Below are positions 33,377 to 42,625 of a stretch of 63,438 nucleotides of DNA, in pieces. A program made the position numbers and the translations under genes. The notes beneath the pieces are model-generated. The model did no database searches and had not been told where the DNA came from. It saw only the letters and a program-made list of their open reading frames with translations. Source of the DNA: an uncultured Bacteroidales bacterium (GTDB taxonomy: Bacteria > Bacteroidota > Bacteroidia > Bacteroidales > UBA932); NCBI GenBank assembly GCA_905235445.1, contig CAJOLJ010000005.1, positions 1 to 63,438 on the forward strand, in the 5' to 3' direction. Every line of letters begins with the position of its first letter. The stretch's first letter is position 1.

Positions 33377-33524
33377 TATTTTCTGTGGAATAATGACCAA
33401 AAACCATGCCTCCGGCATAGCTATGGGCATTGCAATTTACGATAAAAGGCTGTTTTTTGGGGTCCGTTTTGGCGAAGTGAGTCTTTCTTCCTAATTTTAA
33501 CCTGTCAAAACAAACCAGAACACC

Positions 33525-35132
33525 ATGAAAAGAACTGTCCTAGGAGTGCTCCTTGCCTTATCTTTCACCCTCATCCTTCCTGTCGGGAGTGAGAACCTAC
33601 GTGCCGCCACAACCGAACCCGAGAGGGACGCTGCCGTCAAGTTCCTTCGTCAGAAGACCGGGCGGGGCGATTTCAACCTTGTCCTGAAACTGGACCTCGG
33701 TGACCTCAAGGCCTACACCGACCCTGCTTCCAGGGTCTATGTGATAGTGGCGGACAAGCAGTATCACCGCTATCTTGACAGCCCTATTCTCGCCTACAGT
33801 ACCGAGAATGCCATCCGCCAGTCCGAGATAACGGGCGGGACCATGCTGGAATATTTCTTCGGGGAGTATTCCAAGGCCCTGCAGGCCATAAAGAAAAGCC
33901 GCAGGAAGTATACTTCCAAGGACTCCTTCTCACCTTCCGTGGAACCCTTCATGGGCGTGAACTTAGGCCAGTATGACCCTTATAACCAGACTTTCCCCGA
34001 GTACAAGGGAAAGAGGATGATAGCGGGCTGCGGTGCCGTGGCGCTGACCCAGGTCCTGCTTCACGATGTGATTGAGCGCCAGGCTGTAGGAGTCGGGACC
34101 TACACCATGCCTGACGGGAAAAAGTACACGGTGGACCTTTCCAGGAACCCTGTAGGCTGGGACAATATGTCGGTCAGGGACACTTCGCTTCTCCTTTTCA
34201 AGGCCGCCCTCTCGGTCGGGAGCGTGCTTGGGGATGAGGCCACATCCTCCTCTCTGTCCAATTTCAGGAAAGCCATCGTTGAGACCTGGGGCTACAGCCC
34301 CCGTTGCCGCTTCATCCAGAATAGGCCCCTGGGGGAGATTCTCTCGTTCATGAGCGCCGAACTCTCCAAGTCCCGTCCCGTGATTGTCGGAGGCAAGGGC
34401 CATTCCTTTGTCTGTGACGGACAGAGAGATGATTTCCTGCATTACAATTTCGGCTGGACAGGGAACTTCGACGGATGGTTCCGCACTCTTCCGAGCGCCA
34501 CCCTGCCAGGGAGTCCCGTGCTGCCTTTCTCCGAGGTGGTAATATACATCTATCCCGAGCCTTCCGCGGGAGGTCCCCTGGAAGTCACCCTCGAGAGGCC
34601 AGGACAACTGGACTCCCTGCTGTCCGAGGAGCAGAAGCTCTCCACCACGACCCTCATCGTGTCAGGTCCCATCGGAGGGGATGACATGAGGGTCATCCGG
34701 AGGATGGCCGGGGCAGCTGATTACGGCTGCGAGGCACTGGATACGGGAAGCCTGACGGAAGTGGACCTATCCGGTGCCACCTTCGAGGGGGCCGGGGAGG
34801 AGTTCTGCACCTTCGGTGCCGATGACATGCATGTGTGGGGCACCAGGACCCGGGGAGGGGAGACCTACAAGTTCGATTTCGTGTTCAAGGACATTTCCGA
34901 TGCCCAGTGGGAGGAGTTCTGCGAACATAGGGGCAACGTCTCCTCGACCAGGCATTACGCCAGGACCCCGGACGGACACTATACGGTATCCTACCTTATG
35001 CAGGAGAATGCGGTGCCGGATTACCTGTTCCTCAGGTGCAAGGTGCTCAGAAGCGTGATCCTCCCTTCCGGCCTCGCCTCCGTCTCCGAGAAGGCCTTCG
35101 AGGACGGGGTCACTTACACCGTGGCACCCTGA
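33525..35132 (+). CDS. C10 (streptopain-like) cysteine protease
   Basis: A 535-residue exported protein. The signal peptide is followed by a prodomain (about residues 30-130), then the C10 catalytic domain: Cys 169 in MIAGCGAVALTQVL, His 293 in GGKGHSFVCDG, and the Trp in FGWTGNFDGWF. C10 enzymes, of which streptococcal SpeB is the model, are secreted zymogens activated by removing the prodomain. The C-terminal ~180 residues are an added module (beta-rich, with IRRMAGAADYGCEALDTGSL, a leucine-rich-repeat-like element seen in Bacteroidetes surface proteins). Divergent from the C11 gene with a 240-base gap. Confidence 0.88.
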   Translation: MKRTVLGVLLALSFTLILPVGSENLRAATTEPERDAAVKFLRQKTGRGDFNLVLKLDLGDLKAYTDPASRVYVIVADKQYHRYLDSPILAYSTENAIRQSEITGGTMLEYFFGEYSKALQAIKKSRRKYTSKDSFSPSVEPFMGVNLGQYDPYNQTFPEYKGKRMIAGCGAVALTQVLLHDVIERQAVGVGTYTMPDGKKYTVDLSRNPVGWDNMSVRDTSLLLFKAALSVGSVLGDEATSSSLSNFRKAIVETWGYSPRCRFIQNRPLGEILSFMSAELSKSRPVIVGGKGHSFVCDGQRDDFLHYNFGWTGNFDGWFRTLPSATLPGSPVLPFSEVVIYIYPEPSAGGPLEVTLERPGQLDSLLSEEQKLSTTTLIVSGPIGGDDMRVIRRMAGAADYGCEALDTGSLTEVDLSGATFEGAGEEFCTFGADDMHVWGTRTRGGETYKFDFVFKDISDAQWEEFCEHRGNVSSTRHYARTPDGHYTVSYLMQENAVPDYLFLRCKVLRSVILPSGLASVSEKAFEDGVTYTVAP

Positions 35133-35222
35133 CCCATCCCAAAGGGTCCGGGAAGTTTTTCGTAACTTTGCGCCCAGTTGCTTCACATAAAGTTTTTGAT
35201 AGCGCAGAACACACCTGTTGTC

Positions 35223-37220
35223 ATGAAGAAAATTATCGCAATGCTACTTACCGCAGCATCACTTGCAGCCCTGGGCGGCTGCACGGACCCCTCTTCCAAG
35301 GGGCCCTCACCATTCAAGTACCAGGTCGACGAGTTCGCCGACCTGAGGATCATCCGTTACACCGTACCCGGGTGGGACAACCTGACCCTACGTCAGAAAG
35401 AGTATGTCTACCATCTTGCCGAGGCCGCCAAGTGGGGCCGCGACATAACCTGGGACCAGTACTGCAAGTACAACCTTCCCCTCCGCCATGTCCTGGAGAG
35501 CATCTTTGAGAACTACAAGGGTGAAAGGAAGGGAGAGCAGTGGGACGCTTTCGAACTGTACGCCAAGAGAGTGTTCTTCAGTAACGGGGTCCACCATCAC
35601 TATGCGGAGGACAAGTTCCTCCCGACCTGTTCGAAAGAGTATTTCGCCTCCCTCATGAAGGAGGTCGGGGTGAGCGATGACAAGTTGCTCGATTTCGTGT
35701 ATGACCCCGATGCATATTCCCAGAGAAGGTCCACCTCCACGACAGGGGACATCGTCGCCCTTTCGGGGGTGAACTTCTACGAGGGGGTCACCAGGGCAGA
35801 GGTGGACAAGTTCTACGATGCAATGACCGATCCCAAGGACCCCACCCCCATTTCCTACGGCCTCAATTCCAAGGTGGTAAAGGAGGGTGGCAAGGTCGTG
35901 GAGAAAGTCTGGAAGGAAGGCGGCATCTATTCCGACGCCATAAGGAAAATCTGCGCAGAACTCTCCCTTGCCCGTGAGGTAGCTGAGAATGACATCCAGA
36001 AAAAGGCCATCGGCATCCTCATTGACTACTACAGGACGGGGGACCTGCGCAAGTGGGACGAGTTCAATATCGAGTGGGTCAAAGATACGCTCGGTCAGGT
36101 GGACTTCATAAACGGGTTCATCGAGGACTATGACGATCCCCTCGGAAGGAAGGCCACCTGGGAAGGCTACGTCAACATCAAGGACTCCGCCGCATCTGCC
36201 CGTACCACCATACTTTCAACCAATGCCCAGTGGTTCGAGGACAACTCCCCGGTGGATCCCCGCTTCAAGAAAAAGAATGTGAAGGGAGTGTCCGCGAAGG
36301 TCGTCAATGCTGTCGCACTGGCCGGTGCCACCTATCCTTCAACCCCGATCGGCATCAACCTTCCCAATGCGGACTGGATCCGCAGGGACCATGGTTCCAA
36401 GTCTGTTACCATAGCTAACGTGACCCATGCCTATGACCTTGCGGCACAGGAGCAGCCAAAGAGCACGCTCAGGGAGTTCGCCTACGACGAGGCCGAGATC
36501 GAGGCCTACAAGAAGTACGGCGACTACTGTGACGAGGTCCATACCGACCTTCACGAGTGCCTGGGCCATGCCTCGGGGCAGCTGATGCCCGGTGTGTCCT
36601 CCTCCTCCCTCGGAGAGTACCAGTCCACACTCGAGGAAGCCAGGGCAGACCTCTTCGGCCTGTACTATGTGGCGGATCCCAAGATGGTGGAGCTCGGAAT
36701 CATCCCCGACCAGGAGGCCTACAAGGCAGCCTACGCCAACTACATCAGAAACGGTCTGATGGTCCAGTTCTCCAGGGTCGAGCCCGGGCGCCCCAACACC
36801 GAGGCCCACATGCAGAACCGCCTTCTCATAGCCAAGTGGTGCTACGAGAAGGGCCAGCCGGACTCAGTGATAGAGAAAAAGGTCAAGGACGGGAAAACCT
36901 ATTTCGTGGTCAATGACTACGAGGCTCTTAGGGGCCTCTTCGCCAGTCTTCTCGCCGAAATCCAGAGAATCAAGTCCGAGGGAGACTACAAGGCCGGAAA
37001 GGCACTCGTGGAGGAGTATGCCATAAACATCGACCCCGACATCCACAAGGAGGTCCTTGAAAGGTACGCCACTCTTGGTCTCAAACCTTATGGCGGGTTC
37101 CTGAACCCGGACATAGTCCCGGTAGAGAAGGACGGCAAGGTCGTGGACTATGTCCTTCAGTATGAGGACTCGTTCCTGAACCAGCAGCTCCGCTACGGAA
37201 AACTCTACAGGTCACTGTAG
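35223..37220 (+). CDS. Dipeptidyl peptidase III (M49)
   Basis: A 665-residue lipoprotein (lipobox AALGGC, Cys 20) of family M49. The zinc motif is HECLGH at residues 444-449, as in Bacteroides DPP III, and the third ligand comes in LEEARADLFGLYY about 25 residues on. It removes dipeptides from the N-termini of short peptides. I prefer the ATG at 35223 because it starts the signal peptide; the frame is open 45 bases upstream. A -7-like TAACTTTG (35163-35170) is present without a clear -33. The gene is followed after 17 bases by xerD. Confidence 0.92.
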   Translation: MKKIIAMLLTAASLAALGGCTDPSSKGPSPFKYQVDEFADLRIIRYTVPGWDNLTLRQKEYVYHLAEAAKWGRDITWDQYCKYNLPLRHVLESIFENYKGERKGEQWDAFELYAKRVFFSNGVHHHYAEDKFLPTCSKEYFASLMKEVGVSDDKLLDFVYDPDAYSQRRSTSTTGDIVALSGVNFYEGVTRAEVDKFYDAMTDPKDPTPISYGLNSKVVKEGGKVVEKVWKEGGIYSDAIRKICAELSLAREVAENDIQKKAIGILIDYYRTGDLRKWDEFNIEWVKDTLGQVDFINGFIEDYDDPLGRKATWEGYVNIKDSAASARTTILSTNAQWFEDNSPVDPRFKKKNVKGVSAKVVNAVALAGATYPSTPIGINLPNADWIRRDHGSKSVTIANVTHAYDLAAQEQPKSTLREFAYDEAEIEAYKKYGDYCDEVHTDLHECLGHASGQLMPGVSSSSLGEYQSTLEEARADLFGLYYVADPKMVELGIIPDQEAYKAAYANYIRNGLMVQFSRVEPGRPNTEAHMQNRLLIAKWCYEKGQPDSVIEKKVKDGKTYFVVNDYEALRGLFASLLAEIQRIKSEGDYKAGKALVEEYAINIDPDIHKEVLERYATLGLKPYGGFLNPDIVPVEKDGKVVDYVLQYEDSFLNQQLRYGKLYRSL

Positions 37221-37237
37221 AAACTCCCCCCATTGCC

Positions 37238-38098
37238 ATGGTCACACTGCAGGACAGCTACAGGTATTACCTTAAGATCGAAAGGAGGATGTCACCGAAT
37301 ACGGTGGCATCCTATCTTTCGGATGTGGAGGCTTTCCTCTCCCTCCCCGGCATTGATCCCCTGACCGTAGACACGGATGGCATCATCCTGTACCTTTCCA
37401 CCAAGGACGTGACCAAGAGGTCCCAGGCCAGGGTGCTTAGTTCACTGAGGTCCTTTTTCTCGTTCCTTCTGATGGAAGGGGAGCGCAGCGACAATCCCAG
37501 TGACGGGATCGACTCTCCCAAAATGGGACGATACATCCCCGAAGTCCTTTCCGAGGAGGAGATTGACGCCCTCATGCAGGGGGTTGACCTTTCCACCTGG
37601 CAGGGGAGGCGTGACCGCAGCATCCTCGAGGTCCTGTACGGATGCGGCCTCAGGGTGAGCGAGGCCTGCGGCCTGCAGCTTTCAAGTGTCTTCGAGGAGG
37701 AGGGGTTTGTGAGCGTCGTCGGCAAAGGGGACAAGCAGAGGCTCGTCCCCCTGGGGGAGGAAGCCATAGATGCACTTGATGCTTACCTCGCCGAGAGACC
37801 CTCCACTTTCAAGGAACATGACAACGTGGTGTTCCTCAATAAGTTCGGCAATCCGCTAAGCCGCCAGTCAGTTTTCCTGATGGTGAAAAAGCAGGCGATG
37901 ATTGCCGGAATAACAAAGAATATTTCCCCGCATACACTCAGGCATTCTTTCGCCACCCACCTGCTTGAGCATGGGGCGGATCTCCGTGCCGTACAGGAAA
38001 TGCTCGGCCATGAGAGCATACTCACGACCGAGATCTATACCCACATTGACTCGCTCACATGGAAAAAAGCCATCCTGGACCATCATCCAAGAGGCTAG
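37238..38098 (+). CDS. xerD: Tyrosine recombinase XerD
   Basis: The 286-residue recombinase matches the family's usual length. Catalytic residues are visible: Arg in YGCGLRVSEACGL, Lys in VVGKGDKQRLVPL, HxxR in HTLRHSFATHL, His in MLGHESILTT and the nucleophile Tyr in EIYTHID. It resolves chromosome dimers at dif with XerC. The N-terminal SAM-like domain (YLKIERRMSPNTVASYLSD) is present. No dif site is recognised in the window. Confidence 0.93.
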   Translation: MVTLQDSYRYYLKIERRMSPNTVASYLSDVEAFLSLPGIDPLTVDTDGIILYLSTKDVTKRSQARVLSSLRSFFSFLLMEGERSDNPSDGIDSPKMGRYIPEVLSEEEIDALMQGVDLSTWQGRRDRSILEVLYGCGLRVSEACGLQLSSVFEEEGFVSVVGKGDKQRLVPLGEEAIDALDAYLAERPSTFKEHDNVVFLNKFGNPLSRQSVFLMVKKQAMIAGITKNISPHTLRHSFATHLLEHGADLRAVQEMLGHESILTTEIYTHIDSLTWKKAILDHHPRG

Positions 38099-38126
38099 CG
38101 GGTTTCCCCGTAGGAGAAAGTGAATT

Positions 38127-38708
38127 CTACTGCTGCTTGCTGTCAGCTTCGAGGGCCTCGTTGAAGCATTGGCGGCAAAGAGGCTCGTACTTGTCCTTCT
38201 CTCCCACTTCCACGAGTTTCTGGGAAGAGGTGAGACGGTGGGAATGGTTTGCCAGATTTCCGCAGCGAACGCAGATTGCGTGGACCTTCTGGACGTCCTC
38301 GGCTATTGCCATGAGGGCGGGAATGGGACCGAAAGGCTTTCCGAGATAGTCGGTATCGAGCCCGGCTGCGATTACCCTGATCCCCCTGTTTGCCAGGGTC
38401 TGGGCGATGGACACGAGTTCCTCGCCGAAGAACTGGGCCTCGTCGATGCCTACCACCTGGACATCGTCCGCTACTTTCAGCATTCTCTTCGGGTCCTTGA
38501 TAGGGGTGCACGGTATCTTGTGCAGGTCATGGGATACGACATCCAGCTCGGAGTACCTCTTGTCGATGGTGGGCTTGAATATCTCTATTTTCTGTTTTGC
38601 GAACTGGGCCCTCTTGAGCCTACGTATTAGTTCCTCGGTCTTTCCCGAGAACATTGATCCGCAGATTACCTCTATGCAGCCTGCTTTTTTCGTGTTTTCT
38701 GGAAGCAT
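38127..38708 (-). CDS. tdk: Thymidine kinase
   Basis: The 193-residue type II thymidine kinase has Walker [16 protein letters not shown], the catalytic Glu in [10 protein letters not shown] and the zinc Cys pairs (CVRCGN, CRQC). It phosphorylates thymidine in salvage. The leader (38709-38800) includes a hairpin around CTTCCGGAAG. The promoter box TAACTTTG (38802-38809) has a TTTG only 15 bases upstream. The gene converges with xerD. Confidence 0.95.
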   Translation of the reverse strand: MLPENTKKAGCIEVICGSMFSGKTEELIRRLKRAQFAKQKIEIFKPTIDKRYSELDVVSHDLHKIPCTPIKDPKRMLKVADDVQVVGIDEAQFFGEELVSIAQTLANRGIRVIAAGLDTDYLGKPFGPIPALMAIAEDVQKVHAICVRCGNLANHSHRLTSSQKLVEVGEKDKYEPLCRQCFNEALEADSKQQ

Positions 38709-38764
38709 TTTCGAAATGTGTTCGTAATTTTGTGTGTTACCCCTTATGTGCCGTTATGCTGTCA

Positions 38765-38828
38765 TTTCCCTCCTCCTTCCGGAAGAGGCTCTTTCGGGGG
38801 ACAAAGTTATATTTTTTTAGCGAACAAA
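38765..38828 (-). promoter_or_regulatory. tdk candidate promoter and leader hairpin
   Basis: TAACTTTG (38802-38809) and TTTG (38825-38828) on the minus strand. The leader then forms GC-rich hairpins (CCTC, TTCCGGAA, GAGG near 38771-38787). Confidence 0.45.
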
Positions 38829-38837
38829 AATAAGCCC

Positions 38838-39989
38838 ATGGACAAAACCATACAGGATAAATTGGAGGAAATCACCCTCGTCCTCCAGGACCTTTCCAGA
38901 CGTGTATCGAGAATAGAGGCCCATCTCTCCCTTGAAGGCGAGGCTCCCAGCCCCGACCTTTCCCCTGCCATAGAGGATGCCGTGGACCTTGGACTTGCAG
39001 CCTTCGGCACTATCGGGGCGATTTCCTCTTCCGAGGGCGCTACCGAGTCCACTACAGAGGAGGCGCAGGCACCCCAGTCCGCTCCCGAGGGGTCCGCACC
39101 CCTTTCCGTGAAGGCGGAAGAGGAAAGGGATGATGTCCCCGCACCAAAGGAGGAGGACGCCCCCATCATCCCTGATGAAGGTGGAGTGGAACCTTCCCCT
39201 GCAGCCAAGAAGGCAGCTGAATCGGTGAGCGCCCCCGAAGATGACCTTCCTTTCATAATCCTTGACGGGGAGCTTTCCGTCAGTCCCGAGGAAGGGAGGG
39301 CCGCTGAAAGCGCCGAGGAGGCTCCAGGGCAGGAGGAGCCGGAAGAAGACCTTCCCCCCTTCGAAGAGGGGAGCGTCCCCGTGCAGTTCGAGGGAAGTCC
39401 CGCTGTGGAGGGGGAGCAGGAAGAAGAAGACCTTCCCGTAGCCGCTTCCCAGGGCCCTACGGCAGAAAATGCGGTAGAAACGCCTCAGGAGCCTACGGCA
39501 TCGGAGGCGGTGGAGGAGGCACCCGCTCCCGTGCAGGATACGGAAACCTCCCCTGAGGAAGTTCCCCAGCCTAAGAGCGAGGAGGAGGAAGAGGAGGACA
39601 TGCCGCTAAGCCTATTCGAGGAGATTGCCCCTGCCCCCACCGCTTCAAAGAAGAGGGGAAGGCCACGAAAGAACATAAACGAAGCCCTCGCGGCCCAGCC
39701 GACCATATCGGAAAGCCACCTTCCCGTGGAGGCCTGGAGGACAGACCGTCCGGGGCCCGAGGTGAAGAACATCAGAAGCGCCATAGCGCTCGTTGACAGG
39801 GTCATATTCATTAACAGCCTTTTCGGCGGGAATGCCATCGTCTATACCGAGGTGCTGGACAAGATCAATTCCATGTCCACCCTCGATGAGGTGGTTGCAT
39901 TCCTCAGGGAGAAATATCCCGACTGGGATATGAACGGGGAGGAGCAGTATAAGTTCATGATGGCGGTACGCCGCAAAATCCGTAAATAA
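38838..39989 (+). CDS. Acidic Glu/Pro-rich protein with AT-hook-like motif
   Basis: A 383-residue cytoplasmic protein. The N-terminus forms a short coiled coil (DKLEEITLVLQDLSRRVSRI). A long, low-complexity, highly acidic Ala/Glu/Pro-rich segment (about residues 40-270) follows, then KKRGRPRKNINEAL, a typical AT-hook core (RGRP), and a conserved C-terminal domain of about 90 residues (SAIALVDRVIFINSLFGGNA, then MNGEEQYKFMMAVRRKIRK). The start at 38838 gives the coiled coil; the longer frame overlaps the tdk leader. Acidic tail plus AT-hook suggests a nucleoid-associated or regulatory role. Family not recognised beyond this. Confidence 0.75.
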   Translation: MDKTIQDKLEEITLVLQDLSRRVSRIEAHLSLEGEAPSPDLSPAIEDAVDLGLAAFGTIGAISSSEGATESTTEEAQAPQSAPEGSAPLSVKAEEERDDVPAPKEEDAPIIPDEGGVEPSPAAKKAAESVSAPEDDLPFIILDGELSVSPEEGRAAESAEEAPGQEEPEEDLPPFEEGSVPVQFEGSPAVEGEQEEEDLPVAASQGPTAENAVETPQEPTASEAVEEAPAPVQDTETSPEEVPQPKSEEEEEEDMPLSLFEEIAPAPTASKKRGRPRKNINEALAAQPTISESHLPVEAWRTDRPGPEVKNIRSAIALVDRVIFINSLFGGNAIVYTEVLDKINSMSTLDEVVAFLREKYPDWDMNGEEQYKFMMAVRRKIRK

Positions 39990-40007
39990 TCTCCCACCAT
40001 CTCATCC

Positions 40008-40760
40008 ATGCCCGGAATCCTTTACATAGTGCCCACTCCCGTGGGGAACCTGGAAGACATGACATACAGAAGTGTCAGGATCCTCCAGGAAGCCGACCTG
40101 GTTCTTGCCGAGGATACAAGGACCAGTTCCGTCCTCCTCAAGCATTACGGCATCACCCCCAAGTCCCTTCTTTCCCATCACAAGTTCAATGAGCACAAGA
40201 CTGTCCAGGCGATAAAGGACAGGATTCTGCTGGGGGAAAACGTCGCCCTGATTTCCGATGCGGGCACCCCCGGGATTTCAGACCCGGGATTCCTGCTTGT
40301 GAGGACATGTTCGCAGGAGGGAATCGAGGTCCAGACCCTTCCCGGTCCCACTGCCTGCATTCCTGCAGTGGTATCCTCGGGACTTCCCTGTGACAGATTC
40401 TGTTTCGAGGGCTTCCTGCCGGTGAAGAAAGGACGTCATACCCTTCTCACCTTCCTTGCGACGGAGGAGAGGACGATGGTGTTCTATGAGTCCCCGTACA
40501 GGCTCCTCAGGACTCTTGAGCAGTTCGTGGAGTATTTCGGGGGAGAGAGGCTCTGCTGCGTCAGCCGGGAGATTTCAAAAGTTCATGAGCAGCATCACAG
40601 GGGAACCCTTTCGGAGGTGGTCGACTACTTCAGGGAGACTGAACCGAGGGGGGAAATCGTAATCACCCTTCAGGGTGCCACTCCCAGGAAATCTTCCCAC
40701 AAGGGGAACAAGTATTCCAGGGCGGATGAGAATGAAGAAGAGGGTGATGAATGGAAGTAG
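40008..40760 (+). CDS. rsmI: 16S rRNA 2'-O-methyltransferase (C1402)
   Basis: The 250-residue enzyme methylates the 2'-O of C1402 of 16S rRNA. It has MPGILYIVPTPVGNLEDMTY, VLAEDTRTS, ALISDAGTPGISDPG and TLPGPTACIPA, all hallmarks of RsmI. The C-terminal ~25 residues are charged and extra. It follows the acidic protein by 18 bases, so the two are likely one unit. Confidence 0.95.
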   Translation: MPGILYIVPTPVGNLEDMTYRSVRILQEADLVLAEDTRTSSVLLKHYGITPKSLLSHHKFNEHKTVQAIKDRILLGENVALISDAGTPGISDPGFLLVRTCSQEGIEVQTLPGPTACIPAVVSSGLPCDRFCFEGFLPVKKGRHTLLTFLATEERTMVFYESPYRLLRTLEQFVEYFGGERLCCVSREISKVHEQHHRGTLSEVVDYFRETEPRGEIVITLQGATPRKSSHKGNKYSRADENEEEGDEWK

Positions 40761-40823
40761 CCTCTAAGCCGTAGCAGTCCCCAGACCTGCAGGACTTGGA
40801 GGATCATCTCCCGATAGATAAAG

Positions 40824-40856
40824 AAACCCGGCCACACTCTCTTTGTGACCGGGTCA
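40824..40856. terminator. Convergent rsmI/recA terminator
   Basis: ACCCGG-C-CACA (40826-40836) pairs with TGTG-A-CCGGGT (40844-40854); lies between the two convergent genes. Confidence 0.65.
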
Positions 40857-40887
40857 TTTGCTTCCGAAGTGGCAGACCGACTACTGT

Positions 40888-41919
40888 TTACTCGGTGCTG
40901 TTTTTCAGGGCCTCTCTAACCAGATTTTCGATTTCCTCGGCAAGCTCGGGATTGTCGGTGAGGAACTGCTTCGTGGCCTCGCGTCCCTGACCGAGTTTGG
41001 TGCCGTTGTAGCTGAACCATGAGCCGCTCTTCTGGACGATGCCGAAGGAGACTCCAAGGTCGATGATTTCCCCGACCAGGGAAATACCTTCCCCGTACAT
41101 GAGGTCGAACTCAGCCTTCCTGAAAGGAGGGGCGACCTTGTTCTTGACGACCTTCACCTTGGTGAGGTTGCCGATGACGTTGTCACCGTCCTTGATGGGG
41201 GTGGTTTTGCGCACATCCAGACGTACGGTAGCGTAGAACTTGAGGGCATTGCCTCCCGTTGTGGTCTCGGGGTTCCCGAACATCACGCCGATCTTCTCGC
41301 GAAGCTGGTTGATGAAGATGCAGCAGGTGTTGGTCTTGGAGATGGTGGCGGTGAGTTTTCGCAGGGCCTGGCTCATGAGCCTTGCCTGGAGACCTACCTT
41401 GTTCTCGCCCATCTCTCCCTCGATCTCCGCTTTCGGGGTGAGGGCTGCGACGGAGTCGATGACGATGATGTCGATGGCACCTGAACGGATGAGGGTGTCC
41501 GCGACCTCGAGGGCCTCTTCACCGTTGTCCGGCTGGGAAATGTACAGGGCGTTGATGTCCACACCCAGATTCTTGGCGTAGGTGCTGTCGAATGCGTGCT
41601 CCGCATCGATGATGGCAGCGATGCCTCCGAGTTTCTGGGCCTCGGCTATCGCCTGGATGGCGAGGGTGGTCTTACCGCTGGATTCGGGACCGTAGATCTC
41701 GATTATCCTGCCCCTGGGGTATCCGCCCACACCGAGGGCGTGGTCAAGGCCGATGGAGCCGGAGGGGATGACCATTTTCTCGTCCCAGTCGGGCTGGTCG
41801 CCGAGTTTCATGATGGTGCCCTTGCCGTGGTCCTTCTCAATCTTGTCGATCGAGGCCTGCAGAGCTTTGAGTTTGGCTGCGTTGCCGCCAAGTTCGTTGT
41901 CCAAAGTTTCTTTAGCCAT
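40888..41919 (-). CDS. recA: Recombinase A
   Basis: The 343-residue RecA drives homologous recombination and the SOS-type response. Walker A is GPESSGKTT (about residues 77-85), Walker B lies in [10 protein letters not shown], and loops L1 and L2 are present ([20 protein letters not shown], then [15 protein letters not shown]). It is monocistronic. A promoter is located at 42007-42037, overlapping the end of the small gene upstream. Confidence 0.98.
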   Translation of the reverse strand: MAKETLDNELGGNAAKLKALQASIDKIEKDHGKGTIMKLGDQPDWDEKMVIPSGSIGLDHALGVGGYPRGRIIEIYGPESSGKTTLAIQAIAEAQKLGGIAAIIDAEHAFDSTYAKNLGVDINALYISQPDNGEEALEVADTLIRSGAIDIIVIDSVAALTPKAEIEGEMGENKVGLQARLMSQALRKLTATISKTNTCCIFINQLREKIGVMFGNPETTTGGNALKFYATVRLDVRKTTPIKDGDNVIGNLTKVKVVKNKVAPPFRKAEFDLMYGEGISLVGEIIDLGVSFGIVQKSGSWFSYNGTKLGQGREATKQFLTDNPELAEEIENLVREALKNSTE

Positions 41920-42006
41920 TGTGCTAAGGTTTTAGAAAAAGTGTGTTAGAGAGAGAGTCTGTGTGCGGGAGGGCTCTTGCCTAAGAGGCTGGGGGCTTCC
42001 CACATG

Positions 42007-42037
42007 CAAATATACAAAATTGCTTGTTCTTCTCAAG
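42007..42037 (-). promoter_or_regulatory. recA promoter
   Basis: CTTG-N19-TATATTTG on the minus strand. It overlaps the last codons of the small gene ending at 42033. The leader contains a TGTG...CACA-anchored GC hairpin. No classical LexA box is obvious, which fits Bacteroidetes practice. Confidence 0.6.
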
Positions 42038-42200
42038 CAACCGCACCTCTGAGCGGAGAGTCGCCATCCGCTTTTGAGTAGGAGACGATACGCAGGTCCA
42101 AGTCCCCCATGAGCCCGAGAAGGGCGCTGAGATTCTCGCAGTTGCCGATGGAGGGGGAGGCGGCGCTGTCCTGGAGGAAGAAGATGTTTTCGGCGTTCAT
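42033..42200 (-). CDS. Small acidic protein, 55 residues (paralogue 1)
   Basis: The frame starts MNAENIFFLQDSAASPSIG and continues NCENLSALLGLMGDLDLRIV before a short polar tail. It pairs with the 42-residue protein at 42287-42415: both begin MN-E and share LSxLLxLxxDLDLxxVS. That LxxLLxLxxDLDLxVV pattern resembles the C-terminal helix of XRE-type antitoxins, without the HTH itself. Both lie upstream of recA on its strand. Function unknown; coding potential rests on the shared pattern, so confidence is moderate. Confidence 0.45.
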   Translation of the reverse strand: MNAENIFFLQDSAASPSIGNCENLSALLGLMGDLDLRIVSYSKADGDSPLRGAVA

Positions 42201-42286
42201 ATGGCAAAAAGGTAAGAAGGGAAAGTTATACTGGGATTGTGTAGTGTACGTGGTAGGCTGCTTCGAACTCTTGGGGGATGCCTTTC

Positions 42287-42415
42287 TTACTGACCCATCT
42301 GGGAGACCACCTCAAGGTCGAGGTCACAGATGAGTTCAAGAAGGGTGGAGAGACTGTCAGCGGTGTTCTGGATAGAAGTTGCGCCGAGGATGGAAGTTGA
42401 AATCTCTGTATTCAT
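42287..42415 (-). CDS. Small acidic protein, 42 residues (paralogue 2)
   Basis: From the ATG at 42413-42415 the product is MNTEISTSILGATSIQNTAD followed by SLSTLLELICDLDLEVVSQM and GQ. It is similar along its length to the 55-residue protein 87 bases downstream. A -7-like TAACTTTG at 42482-42489 reads into it from about 65 bases away. A longer in-frame start (42520) would cover that box and is unlikely. See paralogue 1 for the antitoxin-like pattern. Confidence 0.45.
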   Translation of the reverse strand: MNTEISTSILGATSIQNTADSLSTLLELICDLDLEVVSQMGQ

Positions 42416-42480
42416 GGCTTTGTCTATTTTCAAAATCAGTAACCTAAAATTGGGCATCGGGGCTCTTCCCGTTTGCAGTT

Positions 42481-42514
42481 GCAAAGTTAGAGTATAGAAG
42501 GGCAGTAACTTTGC
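42481..42514. promoter_or_regulatory. Facing -7 boxes forming a 9-bp inverted repeat
   Basis: GCAAAGTTA (42481-42489) and TAACTTTGC (42506-42514) are exact reverse complements. Each is a -7-type box, the first for the small genes (minus), the second towards rlmN (plus). Neither has a clear -33. Confidence 0.4.
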
Positions 42515-42589
42515 ACACACAAAGAAAAGTTGCGAAAAACACTCAAATTTTATATAAATACACTCATATTGTTCAAAAATTGTTTAGTT

Positions 42590-42625
42590 ATATCGTGGGC
42601 GATATTTTACTTTTTTCAGTAAAAT
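42590..42625. promoter_or_regulatory. Two adjacent perfect palindromes, operator candidates
   Basis: ATATCG-TGGG-CGATAT (42590-42605) directly joins ATTTTACT-TTTTTC-AGTAAAAT (42604-42625). They lie in an AT-rich intergenic stretch of about 500 bases (42416-42915) that otherwise holds only promoters. Confidence 0.45.
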
